NCBI GenBank assembly: GCA_022822525.1
Contig: JAJEBN010000053.1
Location: forward strand, 1 to 64,000
Length of the DNA: 64,000 bases
Source: Acidimicrobiia bacterium
Lineage (GTDB): Bacteria; Actinomycetota; Acidimicrobiia; Acidimicrobiales; Poriferisodalaceae
Direction of reading: 5' to 3'
Position numbers and translations under genes: made by a program. Positions 21,140-32,358 of the stretch are shown one piece after another. Positions within the stretch are counted from its first letter, which is position 1. Each line of letters opens with the position of its first letter. The notes beneath the pieces were generated by a model that was not told the origin of the DNA, did not search any database, and saw nothing but the letters and a program-made list of their open reading frames with translations.

Positions 21140-22351
21140 CTACCTGCGACGGATGAGGGCGACCCGCTCGGCCGCGTCGTTGACGTCGTCGCCCTGGGCG
21201 TCGATCAGCGCCGCCCGGTCGGCTGCGGCCGCGTCGGCCGCACCCGCCTCAGCCTGTGCAAGCGCTGCATCAGCGCCGTCGGCCGCCACCACCTTGGCCC
21301 ACGTCACGAGTGCAGAGACCATCTCGTCCTCGGGAACAACCGCCACCACCTGTCCCCTGACGAACAGGTGACCGCGCCCGCGTCCTGCGGCGATGCCCAA
21401 GTCCGCACTGCGGGCCTCACCGGGCCCGTTCACCACGCAGCCCATCACCGCTACCTGCACGGGCAGGTCAAGATCGGCAAACGCCTCCTGGGCCTCCTGC
21501 GCGACGGCAATCACGTCGACCTCAGCGCGGCCGCAGGAGGGGCAGGCAACGAGATCGGTGCCGGTTCGTTCCCGCAGTCCCAGCGCCTCAAGCAATTGCC
21601 GGCCCGCGACGGCTTCGGCGACGGGATCGGCGGTCAGGCTGTAACGGATGGTGTCGCCGATGCCCTCATTCAGCAAGGTCGCGATCCCGGCGGTGGCCTT
21701 GACCAGTCCAGCGGGCGGGGGTCCCGCCTCGGTCACGCCGAGATGCAGCGGAAAATCGACTTCATCGGCAAGCATCCGGTAGGACTCCACCATCAGCGTC
21801 ACATCGCTGGCCTTCACCGAGATCTTGACATCGCTGAAGCCCACCTCGGAGAAGTGCCCGAGTTCGCGTTTGGCCGACTCGACCAGCGCCATGGGAGTCA
21901 TGCCGAACCGGGCTTCGATGTCGGGATCCAGTGACCCGCCGTTGACGCCGATCCGTATCGGGATACCGCGGTCGCCCGCTTCTGTGGCCACCGCACGAAT
22001 CTGGTCGGGCTTGCGGATGTTGCCGGGGTTCAGCCGCAGGCAGGAAACCCCCGCGTCGAGTGCAGCCAGCGCGAGCCGGTACTGGAAGTGAATGTCGGCG
22101 ACCAGCGGGACCGGCGACCGGGGAACGATCTGCGCGAGGGCTTCGACGGCCGCGACGTCGTTGGCGGTACAGCGGACAATGTCGGCACCAGCACCGGCCA
22201 GTGCATAGATCTGGGCGAGGGTGCCGTCGACGTCGGAGGTCTTGGTGGTGGTCATCGACTGAACCGAGATGGGCGCTCCGCCACCCACCGCCACCCCGCC
22301 GACATGCACCTGGCGGGTGGGGCGTCGCTCGTAGCTGCGGGGCGGGCTCAT
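21140..22351 (-). CDS. ispG: (E)-4-hydroxy-3-methylbut-2-enyl-diphosphate synthase
   Basis: RPTRQVHVGGVAVGGGAPISVQSMTTTKT, LVACPSCGRAEVDV, MGCVVNGPGEA. Confidence 0.96.
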   Translation of the reverse strand: MSPPRSYERRPTRQVHVGGVAVGGGAPISVQSMTTTKTSDVDGTLAQIYALAGAGADIVRCTANDVAAVEALAQIVPRSPVPLVADIHFQYRLALAALDAGVSCLRLNPGNIRKPDQIRAVATEAGDRGIPIRIGVNGGSLDPDIEARFGMTPMALVESAKRELGHFSEVGFSDVKISVKASDVTLMVESYRMLADEVDFPLHLGVTEAGPPPAGLVKATAGIATLLNEGIGDTIRYSLTADPVAEAVAGRQLLEALGLRERTGTDLVACPSCGRAEVDVIAVAQEAQEAFADLDLPVQVAVMGCVVNGPGEARSADLGIAAGRGRGHLFVRGQVVAVVPEDEMVSALVTWAKVVAADGADAALAQAEAGAADAAAADRAALIDAQGDDVNDAAERVALIRRR

Positions 22352-22364
22352 GGCGGCGATGGTC

Positions 22365-23627
22365 TCACAGGTTGATCGGGTTGGCGATGTCGAGGTACAG
22401 CAAACCGACCCCCAAGAACGAGAGCAGCGCTACCACGGCAATCGTGAGGGGTGCCAGCGCACGTGGATCGATCATGTACCGGGAACGCCCGCCGCGCTCG
22501 CGCCAGCGCTCGTAGGTGGCCACTGCTGCATGACCGCCGTCGAATGGCGGCAGCGGGATCATGTTGAAGACGCCCACGAAGACGTTGACGAGGGCGAACA
22601 ACGCGAAGCGCTCCGACCACCCCCACGACGCGTCTGCGCCTACCTGCACGATGCCGAAGACCGACAACGGGCGAGTGCTCAAATCGTCGTTCGCTGAGGG
22701 ATCGCCCGGCGGCGACACGATGCGATCGACGACGTCGTCGAAGTTCGAGATCAACCCCCAGATGCCGGTGACCGAATTGGCGATCGACGTTCCGAGGTCC
22801 ACGAACGACCGTCCGATCGCCGCAGGCAGCGGCGCGGTCTCATAGCGGATCGCCGCCTCGGCTCGCACGCCGAGCAGGCCGGTTCCCGTCTCGGGGTTCT
22901 CTGCCAGCGTGGTCTCGACGGTTGCCGTCTCGCCGTCCCGCTCGATCTCGAGCACCACCTGCTCGCCGGGCCGCGACTGGACCTGCGAGACGAAGACGTT
23001 CCAGTCCTCAGTGGGCACGCCGTTGACCGCCACCACGCGGTCACCGACTTCGATGCCGGCCGCGCTCGCCGGCAGGGCGACGCCGTCGCGCGTGCTCACG
23101 ACTTCGGCGACCTGCCAGCGGTTCGATCCGTAGTCAGGTGCACCCACGAACGAATGCAGCACTCCGAAGGCGACGAGCGCCATGCACAGGTGCATGAGCG
23201 ACCCCGCGCACACCACCAGCAGCCGGCGCGGGTAGCTCTGCGCCCTGAACGAGCGATGCTCGTCGGCCGGCTCGACCGCATCGGAGCGCGACATGCCGAT
23301 GATGCGCACGTACGCGCCCAGTGGCAGGGCCCGCAGACCGTAGGCGGTCTCGCCCCTGCGCGTGCTCCACAGCCGTGGGCCGAATCCCAGGTAGAAGTCG
23401 GTGACCTTCATGCCGACGGCGCGGGCGGTGACGTAGTGGCCCAGTTCGTGCATCAGCAGCACGCCGGCGAGGACCGCTGCTGCCCCGACGGCGAGGGGCC
23501 ACTTCCACGCCAGGTACCCGAGCACGACGAGCGCTGCGGTCCATCCGAGCCTGCGCACCGCAGGACTCAGCGTCGCCGGCTGCTGGGGATTCTCGAAGGG
23601 GTACTCGTCGGTCGAGTGGCCCTTCAT
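22365..23627 (-). CDS. rseP: M50 family site-2 protease with PDZ domain
   Basis: HELGHYVTAR, FYLGFGPRLWS, PDZ region, NMIPLPPFDGGH. Confidence 0.93.
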   Translation of the reverse strand: MKGHSTDEYPFENPQQPATLSPAVRRLGWTAALVVLGYLAWKWPLAVGAAAVLAGVLLMHELGHYVTARAVGMKVTDFYLGFGPRLWSTRRGETAYGLRALPLGAYVRIIGMSRSDAVEPADEHRSFRAQSYPRRLLVVCAGSLMHLCMALVAFGVLHSFVGAPDYGSNRWQVAEVVSTRDGVALPASAAGIEVGDRVVAVNGVPTEDWNVFVSQVQSRPGEQVVLEIERDGETATVETTLAENPETGTGLLGVRAEAAIRYETAPLPAAIGRSFVDLGTSIANSVTGIWGLISNFDDVVDRIVSPPGDPSANDDLSTRPLSVFGIVQVGADASWGWSERFALFALVNVFVGVFNMIPLPPFDGGHAAVATYERWRERGGRSRYMIDPRALAPLTIAVVALLSFLGVGLLYLDIANPINL

Positions 23628-24778
23628 GAGGAGGCTCGTCTCACCGCGTCAGCCGCACGACGGCGCCCGCCGCTGTCCGCCGCAATCACAGCTTCGACGC
23701 TGTCAGCGGCTGCACCGTCGTGGTGCTCCATGGCGTGCTCGATGACTCCGGCGATCTCGTGCCACCGCAGACGGCCGTCCAGGAATGCCGCAACGGCGCA
23801 CTCGTTGGCCCCGTTCAGCCAGGCCGGTGCGGTGCCGCCGACCCGGCCTGCCTCGTAGGCCAAGTCCAGACACCGGAAGGTGCCCCTGTCGGGATGCTCA
23901 AAGGTGAGGCTGCCGAGTTCGGCCCAGTCGACCGCCCCGAACGGCGTGGCGATGCGTTCGGGGTAGGCCAGGGCATATCCGATCGGCAGGCGCATGTCGG
24001 GCATCGAGAGCTGCGCGACGGTGCTGCCGTCACCGAAGGTGACCATGGAGTGGATCACCGACTGGGGCTGGATGAGCACGTCGATGCGGCTGTAGTCCAC
24101 GCCGAACAGCTCATGTGCCTCGATGACCTCCAGCCCCTTGTTCATGAGCGTCGAGGAATCGACGGTGATCTTCGGGCCCATCGACCACGTGGGATGGGCC
24201 AAGGCGTCTGCGACCGTCACCTCACCCAGCTCGGCGGCGCTGCGACCGCGGAAGGGACCTCCGCTGCCGGTGAGGATCAGCCGCTCCGGCGGTGATGGCT
24301 CGCCCGCCAGGCACTGGTGCAGGGCGCTGTGCTCGCTGTCCACCGGGATCAACTCCGCGCCTGGGCGCGACCGCAGCGGCTGCACCAGCGGCCCTGCGGC
24401 GATCAGGCTCTCCTTGTTCGCCAGCGCCAATCGCCGTCCAGCTCCGAGCGCCTCCAGCGTGACGCCCAAGCCGGCAAACCCGACGACACCGTTGACGGCG
24501 ACATCGGCACATCGGGCCAAGCTGGCGAACGCGTCAGGGCCCGCCACCACGTCGATTCCGGCGGGAACTGCCGACGCGAGCTCTGCGGCCCGCTCCCGAT
24601 CTGCAATGCCCACGACGGCCGGCCGGAACTCTGCGGCCTGCGCGGCGAGTTCGCCGACCGAGCTCTGCGCGGCCAGCGCCGCCACGCTGAAACGATCCGG
24701 TTCGGCGCGCACCACTTCCAGCGTCTGGGTGCCGATCGAACCCGTCGAGCCGAGCACCGCGACGGTCGTCGCGTCCAC
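23624..24778 (-). CDS. dxr: 1-deoxy-D-xylulose-5-phosphate reductoisomerase
   Basis: VAVLGSTGSIGTQTLEVVR, ALANKESLI, VDSEHSA, TGSGGPFR. Confidence 0.97.
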   Translation of the reverse strand: MDATTVAVLGSTGSIGTQTLEVVRAEPDRFSVAALAAQSSVGELAAQAAEFRPAVVGIADRERAAELASAVPAGIDVVAGPDAFASLARCADVAVNGVVGFAGLGVTLEALGAGRRLALANKESLIAAGPLVQPLRSRPGAELIPVDSEHSALHQCLAGEPSPPERLILTGSGGPFRGRSAAELGEVTVADALAHPTWSMGPKITVDSSTLMNKGLEVIEAHELFGVDYSRIDVLIQPQSVIHSMVTFGDGSTVAQLSMPDMRLPIGYALAYPERIATPFGAVDWAELGSLTFEHPDRGTFRCLDLAYEAGRVGGTAPAWLNGANECAVAAFLDGRLRWHEIAGVIEHAMEHHDGAAADSVEAVIAADSGGRRRAADAVRRASS

Positions 24779-24782
24779 GGGA

Positions 24783-26201
24783 CTACCCGACGACGTACGT
24801 GCCGACGAAGAACGCCGCCGGCAATGCGAACAGCAGCGCGTCGAAGCGGTCGAAGACGCCGCCGTGACCGGGCAGCAGGTTGCCCATGTCCTTCACGTTG
24901 ACGTCGCGCTTGACGAGCGACTGGGAGAGGTCGCCCAGCGGTGCGGCGAGCGCTACGGCAAGGCTCAGCCACAGCGCGTCGAGCAGGCTCCCGGTCCACG
25001 GAAACACGCCGGGGAAACGATTCATCACCAGCGTCGTCACCACGACCGACAGCACGATGCCCCCGATGAGTCCCTCATGGGTCTTGTTGGGGCTGATGCG
25101 CGGCGCAAGACGGCTCTGACCCGTCGTGCGGCCGACAACGAAGCCGCCGACGTCATAGACGACGGTGCCGATCACCGCAGCGATCAGCAAGGAATCGCCG
25201 TTTGGTTCACGCAGCATCAGGGCTGCAAACGAGCCCAGCCCGCCGATCCATAGGAGCCCGAGCGCGGTGATAGCGAGATTCGCAGTGGGGTGATCGCGCT
25301 CGATGCCGAGCAGGAACCAGCAGAAGATCGTCACGGCGGCAATCGCCAGCACGATCGGGTAGGCCTCAGCGCCGCGCAAGTGGACGCCGACCGTGAGACC
25401 GCCGACGCCGACCAGGCCAGCCAGGGTCGCCGGTCGGTAACCGAGGGGTCGTGCCGCTCGGTAGAACTCCGCCGCGGCGAGCACCAGCACGACGACGATC
25501 AGCGCCACAATGGCTGCTTCGCCGATCCGGAGCGCGCCGAAGAACAGCGCTGCCAGGGCAACGCCGACGGCGATGGCTGCAGGCAGGTTGCGACCGCTGC
25601 GGGGTGCATTCTGCGGATCGTTGTGCAGCACAGTTCGGGCTTCGTCGCTCACGACTCCACGCTCCTCGTAGTCCTGGCTTCCCTCACGCCAGTGCGATGC
25701 GGACGCATCGAGCCGGGCCCATTGAGCGAAGCGATCAGGTTCAGATGTTGCCGCACCGGTCTCCGCAGGAGCTTCCGTCAGCGTTGCAGCCTCAGTCTCG
25801 CCGATCTCGGGGACCTCAGCAGGGGTGGGTGGCGGCGGATCCTGCGGCGGCGGATCTTGTCGCGCCGCCTCTGCGGCCGGCGCATCGAACAGCGGCTCGT
25901 AGCCAGCCGGATCGGGATCGTCGGCCGCCTCAGCCGCTTCGGGGGCGAGGCGCGGGTCGTCGGGAAGCTGGGGGAACAAGCGTGAGCCCCCGCGTCGCTC
26001 TGGCTCGGCAGGAGGCGCTTCGGGCACCGCGGCCGACACAGGAGGCGCTTCGGGCACCGCGGCCGGGGGTCCCGGCGCATCGGCACCGGCTGACTCGAAG
26101 TTCACCAGCGGGCGCGTGGAGTCCATCGATTCGTCGGCGGCAGCAGGATCGGTGGGAGCATCATCGGGATCTCTCGGCGGATGCTCGCTGCTCTCGGACA
26201 T
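24783..26201 (-). CDS. cdsA: phosphatidate cytidylyltransferase with long acidic/Pro-rich N-terminus
   Basis: SPNKTHEGLIGG and PLGDLSQSLVKRDVNVKDMGNLLPGHGGVFDRFDALL. Confidence 0.95.
   Translation of the reverse strand: MSESSEHPPRDPDDAPTDPAAADESMDSTRPLVNFESAGADAPGPPAAVPEAPPVSAAVPEAPPAEPERRGGSRLFPQLPDDPRLAPEAAEAADDPDPAGYEPLFDAPAAEAARQDPPPQDPPPPTPAEVPEIGETEAATLTEAPAETGAATSEPDRFAQWARLDASASHWREGSQDYEERGVVSDEARTVLHNDPQNAPRSGRNLPAAIAVGVALAALFFGALRIGEAAIVALIVVVLVLAAAEFYRAARPLGYRPATLAGLVGVGGLTVGVHLRGAEAYPIVLAIAAVTIFCWFLLGIERDHPTANLAITALGLLWIGGLGSFAALMLREPNGDSLLIAAVIGTVVYDVGGFVVGRTTGQSRLAPRISPNKTHEGLIGGIVLSVVVTTLVMNRFPGVFPWTGSLLDALWLSLAVALAAPLGDLSQSLVKRDVNVKDMGNLLPGHGGVFDRFDALLFALPAAFFVGTYVVG
26011..26065. 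repeat. 25-bp direct repeat, 30-bp period, in cdsA N-terminal coding region
   Basis: GGAGGCGCTTCGGGCACCGCGGCCG at 26011-26035 and 26041-26065. Confidence 0.95.
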
Positions 26202-26221
26202 CTACCTCCACACCTGCTCGG

Positions 26222-26788
26222 TCAAACCTCGAGGAGTTCCTGCTCCTTGGCGTCCAGCGCCCGGTCAATGTCGCCCACAAACTTGGCGGTATCAGCGTCG
26301 AGTTCGCTCTCGAAGCTGCGCTTCTGGTCGGCGGAGATCTCCTTCTCCTTTTCGAGCGTATCGAGATCGTGACGAGCGCTGCGACGCAGGTTGCGCACCG
26401 CGACACGCCCGTCTTCGGCCATCTGCTTCACCACCCGTACCAGATCCCTGCGCCGGTCTTCGGTCAGCGGGGGGAACACGAGTCGCAGGACATGACCGTC
26501 ACTGGAGGGGTTGATTCCCAGGTCAGACTCCATGACCGCCTTGGAGATCGCGTCCAACGCCGCACGGTCGAACGGCTGGATGACCAGCATGCGCGCCTCG
26601 GGCACGGAGAAGCCCGCGAGCTGCTGCAAGGGGACATTGGCGCCGTAGTAGTCGACCCCGAGCTTCTCGACGAGTGCCGGCGTTGCTCTGCCTGTGCGGA
26701 CGGTGGCAAAGCTGGCACGGGCGTGCTCGACGGCGCTGCCCATTCGCTGGCGAGCGTCCGCGCAGATTTCGGCGGCGAATTCGCTCAC
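26222..26788 (-). CDS. frr: ribosome recycling factor
   Basis: VRTGRATPALVEKLGVDYYG, LRLVFPPLTEDRRRDLVR. Confidence 0.97.
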   Translation of the reverse strand: MSEFAAEICADARQRMGSAVEHARASFATVRTGRATPALVEKLGVDYYGANVPLQQLAGFSVPEARMLVIQPFDRAALDAISKAVMESDLGINPSSDGHVLRLVFPPLTEDRRRDLVRVVKQMAEDGRVAVRNLRRSARHDLDTLEKEKEISADQKRSFESELDADTAKFVGDIDRALDAKEQELLEV

Positions 26789-26856
26789 CTGACCATCGTA
26801 CTCCCGCCCGCGCCGGCGGGACTGTGACCCTGTGCGGGCATGTGCGAGTGCGGTGC

Positions 26857-27651
26857 CTATCGCACCAGCGTGCCCAGCGCCTCACCTTCGACGACGCTGC
26901 GGAAGTTGCCTTGCGTCATCAGGTCGAAGACGACGATGGGGGTGGCGTTGTCCTTGCAGACGGCGATGGCCGCCGAGTCCATCACCGCCAGCTCCTTGGA
27001 GAGCACTTCGAGAAAGGTGACCTCGCTGAGGAGCTTGGCGTCTGGATCTATCTGCGGGTCGGCCGTGTACACGCCGTCGATGCCTGAGTGGGTGCCCTTC
27101 AGCACGACATCGGCGTCGACTTCGGCTGCGCGGAGTGCCGCAGCAGTATCGGTCGTGAAGAACGGGTTGCCTGTGCCCGCCGCAAAGATCACCACGCGCC
27201 CCTTCTCGAGGTGGCGGACTGCGCGCCGGCGGATGTAGGGCTCGGCTATCTGCGCCATCCCGATCGCTGTCATGACCCGGGTCGGCACGTCGCGGCGTTC
27301 GAGGGCGTCTTGGAGGGCCAACGCGTTGATGACGGTGGCCAGCATGCCCATGTGATCGGACTGAGCTCGGTCCATGCCGCCGATCGAGCCCGCCATGCCG
27401 CGCCAGATATTGCCGCCCCCGACGACGACCGCGATGTCGACCTCGAGTGAGACCCAGACGTCGGAGATCTCCGACGCCAGCTGATCGACCACGGACGAAC
27501 TGACGTTGTTGCCGCCCTTGTCGGCGAGTGCTTCACCCGACAGCTTCAGCACCACACGCTTCCACGCCGCCGGCTTGCGGTGACGGGGGCGCAGCGGCTC
27601 CGCGGGCGCCGCCTCCATGTCGGGCGGCACGTCGGAGAGCGCTGCAGCCAT
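26857..27651 (-). CDS. pyrH: UMP kinase
   Basis: [51 protein letters not shown]. Confidence 0.97.
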   Translation of the reverse strand: MAAALSDVPPDMEAAPAEPLRPRHRKPAAWKRVVLKLSGEALADKGGNNVSSSVVDQLASEISDVWVSLEVDIAVVVGGGNIWRGMAGSIGGMDRAQSDHMGMLATVINALALQDALERRDVPTRVMTAIGMAQIAEPYIRRRAVRHLEKGRVVIFAAGTGNPFFTTDTAAALRAAEVDADVVLKGTHSGIDGVYTADPQIDPDAKLLSEVTFLEVLSKELAVMDSAAIAVCKDNATPIVVFDLMTQGNFRSVVEGEALGTLVR

Positions 27652-27659
27652 CGGTGTGC

Positions 27660-28466
27660 TCAGCGTCCGATCTCGATCTGGGCGAAGCGCGTGACGCGTG
27701 CCCCGCCGACGAGATCAGCAATTGTCCGCTTCTCGTCCTTCACGAACTTCTGCTCCATCAGGGTGTGCTCACGCAAGAAGCCCACCAGGCGGCCTTCCAC
27801 GATCTTGCCCAGGGCCGCTTCGGGCTTGCCTTCGTTGCGACTCAGGGCTTCGAGGGTGGCGCGCTCGCGGTCCAGCACGTCAGCGGGTACGTCGGAGCGC
27901 TGGATGTAGGTAGGTCGGCTGCTGGCGATGTGCAGCGCCACGTCGTGGGCAATCTCCGGTGTCGCTCCGTCAAGCTCGACGAGCACGGCGTTGACGCCGC
28001 GGCCGTTCTGCTGATGGACATACGCGTCGAGGCAGGAGCCTGCGGGGGCTTCGTAGCGCTCGACGGCCCCGACAGCGATGTTCTCCTTGAGCGTGATCTT
28101 GAGATCGTCGATCGCTCCGGCGGAATCGGCGACGACGCTCGGCCCCTCGCTGAGCACAGCATCGAGGAGCTGATCGGCCATGGCCTGGAATCCGTCTGAC
28201 TTCGCCACGAAATCCGTCTCGCAGCGCAGCTCGACGATGGCGCCCACCGAGCCGCTTCCTTGCTCGACGACCCGGGCCACGACGACGCCGTCGCTGTTGT
28301 CGCGATCTGCACGCGCCGCGGAGGAGGCGATGCCGTTCTCACGCAGCCACTGGGCCGCTGCCTCTGCGTCGCCGTCGCAGCGGGTCAACGCATCCTTGGC
28401 GTCCATCATCCCGGCACCGGTGGCCTTGCGCAGGGTCTGAACGTCCTTCGCAGTGAACGCTGCCAT
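27660..28466 (-). CDS. tsf: elongation factor Ts
   Basis: [27 protein letters not shown] start; [11 protein letters not shown]. Confidence 0.97.
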   Translation of the reverse strand: MAAFTAKDVQTLRKATGAGMMDAKDALTRCDGDAEAAAQWLRENGIASSAARADRDNSDGVVVARVVEQGSGSVGAIVELRCETDFVAKSDGFQAMADQLLDAVLSEGPSVVADSAGAIDDLKITLKENIAVGAVERYEAPAGSCLDAYVHQQNGRGVNAVLVELDGATPEIAHDVALHIASSRPTYIQRSDVPADVLDRERATLEALSRNEGKPEAALGKIVEGRLVGFLREHTLMEQKFVKDEKRTIADLVGGARVTRFAQIEIGR

Positions 28467-28467
28467 G

Positions 28468-29451
28468 TCAGGCGGCTCCTTCCGATCCGGCTGCTCCGGT
28501 CGTCTCGGTCGATTCGACCGGCGCCGTGAGGGTCTCGTCGGCGCTGCCGGCATCGGCGGGCGTCGCTGAGACCACCGGCGAGCTCATGTCAGGCACTGCT
28601 GCGGCGGCCGCTGCCTTGGCAGCCTGGTCAGCCGCGATGCGAGCCTCTCGAGCGGCTGCCTCGGCCAGTGCCGCACGCTGCGCCTCGGCCTGCTGTGCCG
28701 CGATCCGCGCCTCTTCCTCGGGCGAGCGCTCCCCCGCGGACGGCATCGTCACCCCGCTGCGCTCGGCCATGAAGCGGCCTTCACGCGCAGCTTCCGCCAT
28801 GACCCGGCACAGCAGCTCGGTCGAGCGGATGGCGTCGTCATTGCCCGGGATCACATAGCTGATCGGGTCGGGATCTGAGTTTGAGTCGGCCACCGCGACC
28901 ACCGGCAGCTTCAGCCGGACGGCCTCGGCCACGGCGATGTGCTCCTTCGGCGTGTCGAGCACGAATACCGCATCGGGCAGCTTGTCCATGTTGCGGATGC
29001 CATTGAGGTTGCGCTGCAGCTTGGCGAGCTCGCGCATGTGCAGCAGGGCTTCCTTCTTCGGCATGTTGTCGAAGTCGCCGGCTGCCCGCATCCGCTCGTA
29101 TTCGAGCATCTTGGTGACCCGGCCACGGATGGTGCGGAAGTTGGTGAGCATCCCGCCGAGCCAGCGCTGGTTGACGTACGGCATGCCGCAGGCATTGGCG
29201 TGGCGCTGGATCGGGTACTGCGCCTGACGCTTGGTGCCCACGAACAGGATGGTCCCGCCGCCGGCCACCGTGTCGCGCACGTAGCCGTAGGCATCCTCGA
29301 GCAGGGACAGCGTCTGTCGCAGGTCGATGATGTAGATCCCGTTGCGCTCGCCCCACAGGAAGCGCTCCATCTTGGGATTCCATCGACGGGTCTGGTGGCC
29401 GAAGTGGACTCCGGCGGTGAGCAAGTCGGACATGGTCACGACAGCGGACAT
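28468..29451 (-). CDS. rpsB: 30S ribosomal protein S2
   Basis: [32 protein letters not shown]. Confidence 0.97.
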   Translation of the reverse strand: MSAVVTMSDLLTAGVHFGHQTRRWNPKMERFLWGERNGIYIIDLRQTLSLLEDAYGYVRDTVAGGGTILFVGTKRQAQYPIQRHANACGMPYVNQRWLGGMLTNFRTIRGRVTKMLEYERMRAAGDFDNMPKKEALLHMRELAKLQRNLNGIRNMDKLPDAVFVLDTPKEHIAVAEAVRLKLPVVAVADSNSDPDPISYVIPGNDDAIRSTELLCRVMAEAAREGRFMAERSGVTMPSAGERSPEEEARIAAQQAEAQRAALAEAAAREARIAADQAAKAAAAAAVPDMSSPVVSATPADAGSADETLTAPVESTETTGAAGSEGAA

Positions 29452-29611
29452 AGGTGCTCCTCCCCACGGTTCTCGTTCCTGCACCGGGGTCGACACCGCT
29501 GCGGGCAGCGGTGACCGTGGGGTCGCCCCGGCTGATCAGCCATTGGGTCGTCGCACTGCGGTGAGATCAGGGCCTGCCCGCTCCGAGACGGTGTCTCCGA
29601 CGGTGTGGGCC

Positions 29612-30169
29612 TCACAGCACCGCAATGCCAGCGCCGGAGTGTAACCAGCGCAGTTGCAGCCGGTACACGGAGGCTGCGGACCGCACGAGCCTCGGGCGTC
29701 CGACCGCCGAGCGCGGGCGTGCGCTCTGACCGGGGGCGAAGAGTCGGGCCGGGTCGAGGTAGACCTCACCCCTGCGCACCCCGACATGGAGCCGGTCTGA
29801 CACCGTCCCGAGCTGTTGACCCTGCCGCACCACTTCGCCCCGGTCGACCCCGATGGTCGCGACTCCCGAATAGGAGACGCGCAGACCGTCGGGATGGCTG
29901 ACCGTGACGTGCAGCCGCCCGCCGACCGGACCGGCGAAGCTGACCACGCCGTCACCGGCCGCCCAGAACGGCGCTCCGGGCCGCGTCGCGAACTCGAGGC
30001 CGCGATTGCCGGGGCCGTATCGGTGGGACGGCGGTCGGAACGGATCGACGACCGTTCCGTCCACAGGCCAGATGTACGACCGCGACGGTCCGGATTGCGC
30101 TGGGGCCTCGGCGGTGCCGGCGACCAGCACCACTGCGCACACCGCCGCGAGCACCGTCGATGTCGCCAC
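29612..30169 (-). CDS. M23 family metallopeptidase (secreted)
   Basis: GTG start with signal peptide MATSTVLAAVCAVVLVAGTAEAPAQ; WPVDGTVVDPFRPPSHRYGPGNRGLEFAT; GRLHVTVSHPDGLRVSYSG; LHVGVRRG. Confidence 0.88.
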   Translation of the reverse strand: MATSTVLAAVCAVVLVAGTAEAPAQSGPSRSYIWPVDGTVVDPFRPPSHRYGPGNRGLEFATRPGAPFWAAGDGVVSFAGPVGGRLHVTVSHPDGLRVSYSGVATIGVDRGEVVRQGQQLGTVSDRLHVGVRRGEVYLDPARLFAPGQSARPRSAVGRPRLVRSAASVYRLQLRWLHSGAGIAVL

Positions 30170-30234
30170 AACGCTGGCACCGCGATCGGGTCGAGACCGT
30201 CGAACGCCTCGCGGGCCCGGGGTGACCGCGCGGC

Positions 30235-31167
30235 TCAGGCGCGCGGGTGTGCCGACTCGTACACCTCCCGCAGGCGTTCCCTGCTGAGGTGGGTGTAGAT
30301 CTGGGTGGTCGCGAGCCGCTGGTGGCCGAGCAGTTCCTGCACTACCCGCAGATCTGCCCCTCCGTCGAGCAGGTGCGTGGCGTAGGTGTGCCGCAGTGCG
30401 TGCGGATGGGTCGGCTGTGCGCCACGACGGTCCAGTATCCGCTGCACGTCGCGCGGCCCCAGCCGGTTGCCGCGCAAGTTCACGATCAGTGCCGCCGGAT
30501 CGCGGTCGGCGGGGCGGCCCAGACGCTGCGTGTCGAATTCGTCGCTGCCGCCGTTGCGCCACGCGGCGAGCATCACGGAGGACGGTTCGCTGAGCGGGAC
30601 TCGCCGATGCTTGCCGCCCTTGCCGATCACCTCGATGTGCTGGTCGCCTTGCCGGTAGGCGCCCCGGTCGAGCTGGCACAGCTCGGCGACCCGCAACCCG
30701 CTGCCATAGAGCAGCTCGAGCACGAGCCGGTCGCGCAGCTCGGACGCGTCGTCGGGCACCGTGCCGTCGCCGAGCATCTCGGAGACCTCGCCTGCCCCGA
30801 GCACTCGCGGCAGGCGTCCGGTGCCGGCGGGAGCGGCCAGCCCGATCGAGGGGTCGCGACCGATGGCCCCGTCGCGTACGAGCCAGCCGAAGTAGCGCCT
30901 GAGCGCGGAGGCCTTGCGCGCCGCCGACCGCCGGGACAGTCCGCGCACGGTCAAGAATGCGACGTAGCGCCGCAGCCAGCGCCGGTCGACGTCGCTGGGC
31001 GAGTCGAGGCCGGCGCGCGAGGCCCATTCGGCGAATTGGCTCACATCGGTGCGGTAAGCGCGCTTTGTCGCCTCCGAAGCTGCCGTGAGCGACAGCACGA
31101 ATTCTCCGATCCGCCACGCCAGGGGCGCCTCCGCCACCAGATCCACAGTACAGATGCCGGTGAGCAC
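30235..31167 (-). CDS. xerC: tyrosine recombinase XerC-like
   Basis: [57 protein letters not shown]. Confidence 0.93.
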   Translation of the reverse strand: MLTGICTVDLVAEAPLAWRIGEFVLSLTAASEATKRAYRTDVSQFAEWASRAGLDSPSDVDRRWLRRYVAFLTVRGLSRRSAARKASALRRYFGWLVRDGAIGRDPSIGLAAPAGTGRLPRVLGAGEVSEMLGDGTVPDDASELRDRLVLELLYGSGLRVAELCQLDRGAYRQGDQHIEVIGKGGKHRRVPLSEPSSVMLAAWRNGGSDEFDTQRLGRPADRDPAALIVNLRGNRLGPRDVQRILDRRGAQPTHPHALRHTYATHLLDGGADLRVVQELLGHQRLATTQIYTHLSRERLREVYESAHPRA

Positions 31168-31185
31168 CGGGTCCGAGCGGCGGCA

Positions 31186-32358
31186 TCATCGGGACTTCTC
31201 CCACCATCCACCCGTCTCGGAGACCCATCCCGACAGCTGCAACCGCCCGAGTGCCGTGGCGAGATCGGCAAGCGATGCCTCGACGCACAGCGCCAGCTCG
31301 TCGACCGAGCGCCCGCCGGCGGTGAGCTCGTCGAGCAGTCGGCGCTCGAGCGGATCGTCGGGCACTCGTGCGGCCGGGGCCGCACCGGCGCCCCCTGCCG
31401 TCGCGCCCAGCGCCAGCAGCACGTCATCGAGGTCGCACACCGGGGCGCATCCCTCAGCGAGCAGACGGTTGGTGCCGCTCGAGGCGCTGCTGGTGATCGG
31501 GCCCGGAACGGCCATCACGGCGCGGCCGCGTTCGGCCGCCGCCTCGACTGTGTGCATCGAGCCTCCCGATGGGCCCGACTCGACCACTACGACCAGCTCG
31601 CACAGCGCGGCCACGATGCGATTGCGTGCGGGAAACTGCCACGCGGCTGGGTGCGTTCCGAGCGGGTACTCGCTGAGCAGCGTGCCGTATTCGCCGACAT
31701 CGGCCCATAGGGCCCGGTTGGCGGCCGGGTAGACACAATCCAGCCCGCTGCCGACCACGCCGATGACCGGACCGCCCGCATCGAGTGCTGCTCGCTGGGC
31801 GATGCCGTCGATGCCGGTGGCCAGACCCGAGACGACGGCAACACCCTGCTCGGCGAGGCCCTCGCCGAGCATCTGCGCGACGGTGCGGCCATAGGCGCTG
31901 CACCGGCGCGTCCCCACGATGGCGACCCGGCGCAGGGCAAGATCGACTGGCGCGCCGCGACCGAAGAGCACCGCTGGGGGCTCGGGATCGGTCTCCCACA
32001 GATCAGCAGCGTCACTCCCCGATGGCACGTGCACCCAGACCCCGGCGGATGCATGCGCGTCGAGCAGCTCGGCCCCGACGGGCCGCCCGTGGCGAGCTGA
32101 TGCGGCCATGGCGGCCGATGCACGCTGCTGCCACGTCGACAGCAGCGCCCGGTCCACGCCACGGCACGCGCTCAGCGCGGACAGCATCGCCGCGTTTCCG
32201 CGGCGCAATTCACCGATCGCGTCGAGTGCGCTGCGATCACGCAGCAGGGCACGCAGGCGCGCCGGACCGATGCGAGGCAGCGAGCACAGCTCCGCCAGCG
32301 CCCCGAGTTCCGCTGCGGCGTCGCCGTCCATCGGCACGGCGCCCACGAGGCCGGTCAT
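31186..32358 (-). CDS. dprA: DNA-processing protein DprA
   Basis: VAIVGTRRCSAYGR, VSGLATGIDGIAQRAALDAGG, PGPITSSASSGTNRLLAEGC. Confidence 0.94.
   Translation of the reverse strand: MTGLVGAVPMDGDAAAELGALAELCSLPRIGPARLRALLRDRSALDAIGELRRGNAAMLSALSACRGVDRALLSTWQQRASAAMAASARHGRPVGAELLDAHASAGVWVHVPSGSDAADLWETDPEPPAVLFGRGAPVDLALRRVAIVGTRRCSAYGRTVAQMLGEGLAEQGVAVVSGLATGIDGIAQRAALDAGGPVIGVVGSGLDCVYPAANRALWADVGEYGTLLSEYPLGTHPAAWQFPARNRIVAALCELVVVVESGPSGGSMHTVEAAAERGRAVMAVPGPITSSASSGTNRLLAEGCAPVCDLDDVLLALGATAGGAGAAPAARVPDDPLERRLLDELTAGGRSVDELALCVEASLADLATALGRLQLSGWVSETGGWWEKSR

Noticed and set aside
29536-30180. 214-aa minus-strand ORF as the gene downstream of xerC
   Set aside because: The overlapping frame (29612-30169) carries a signal peptide and clear M23 motifs; this one is out of frame.
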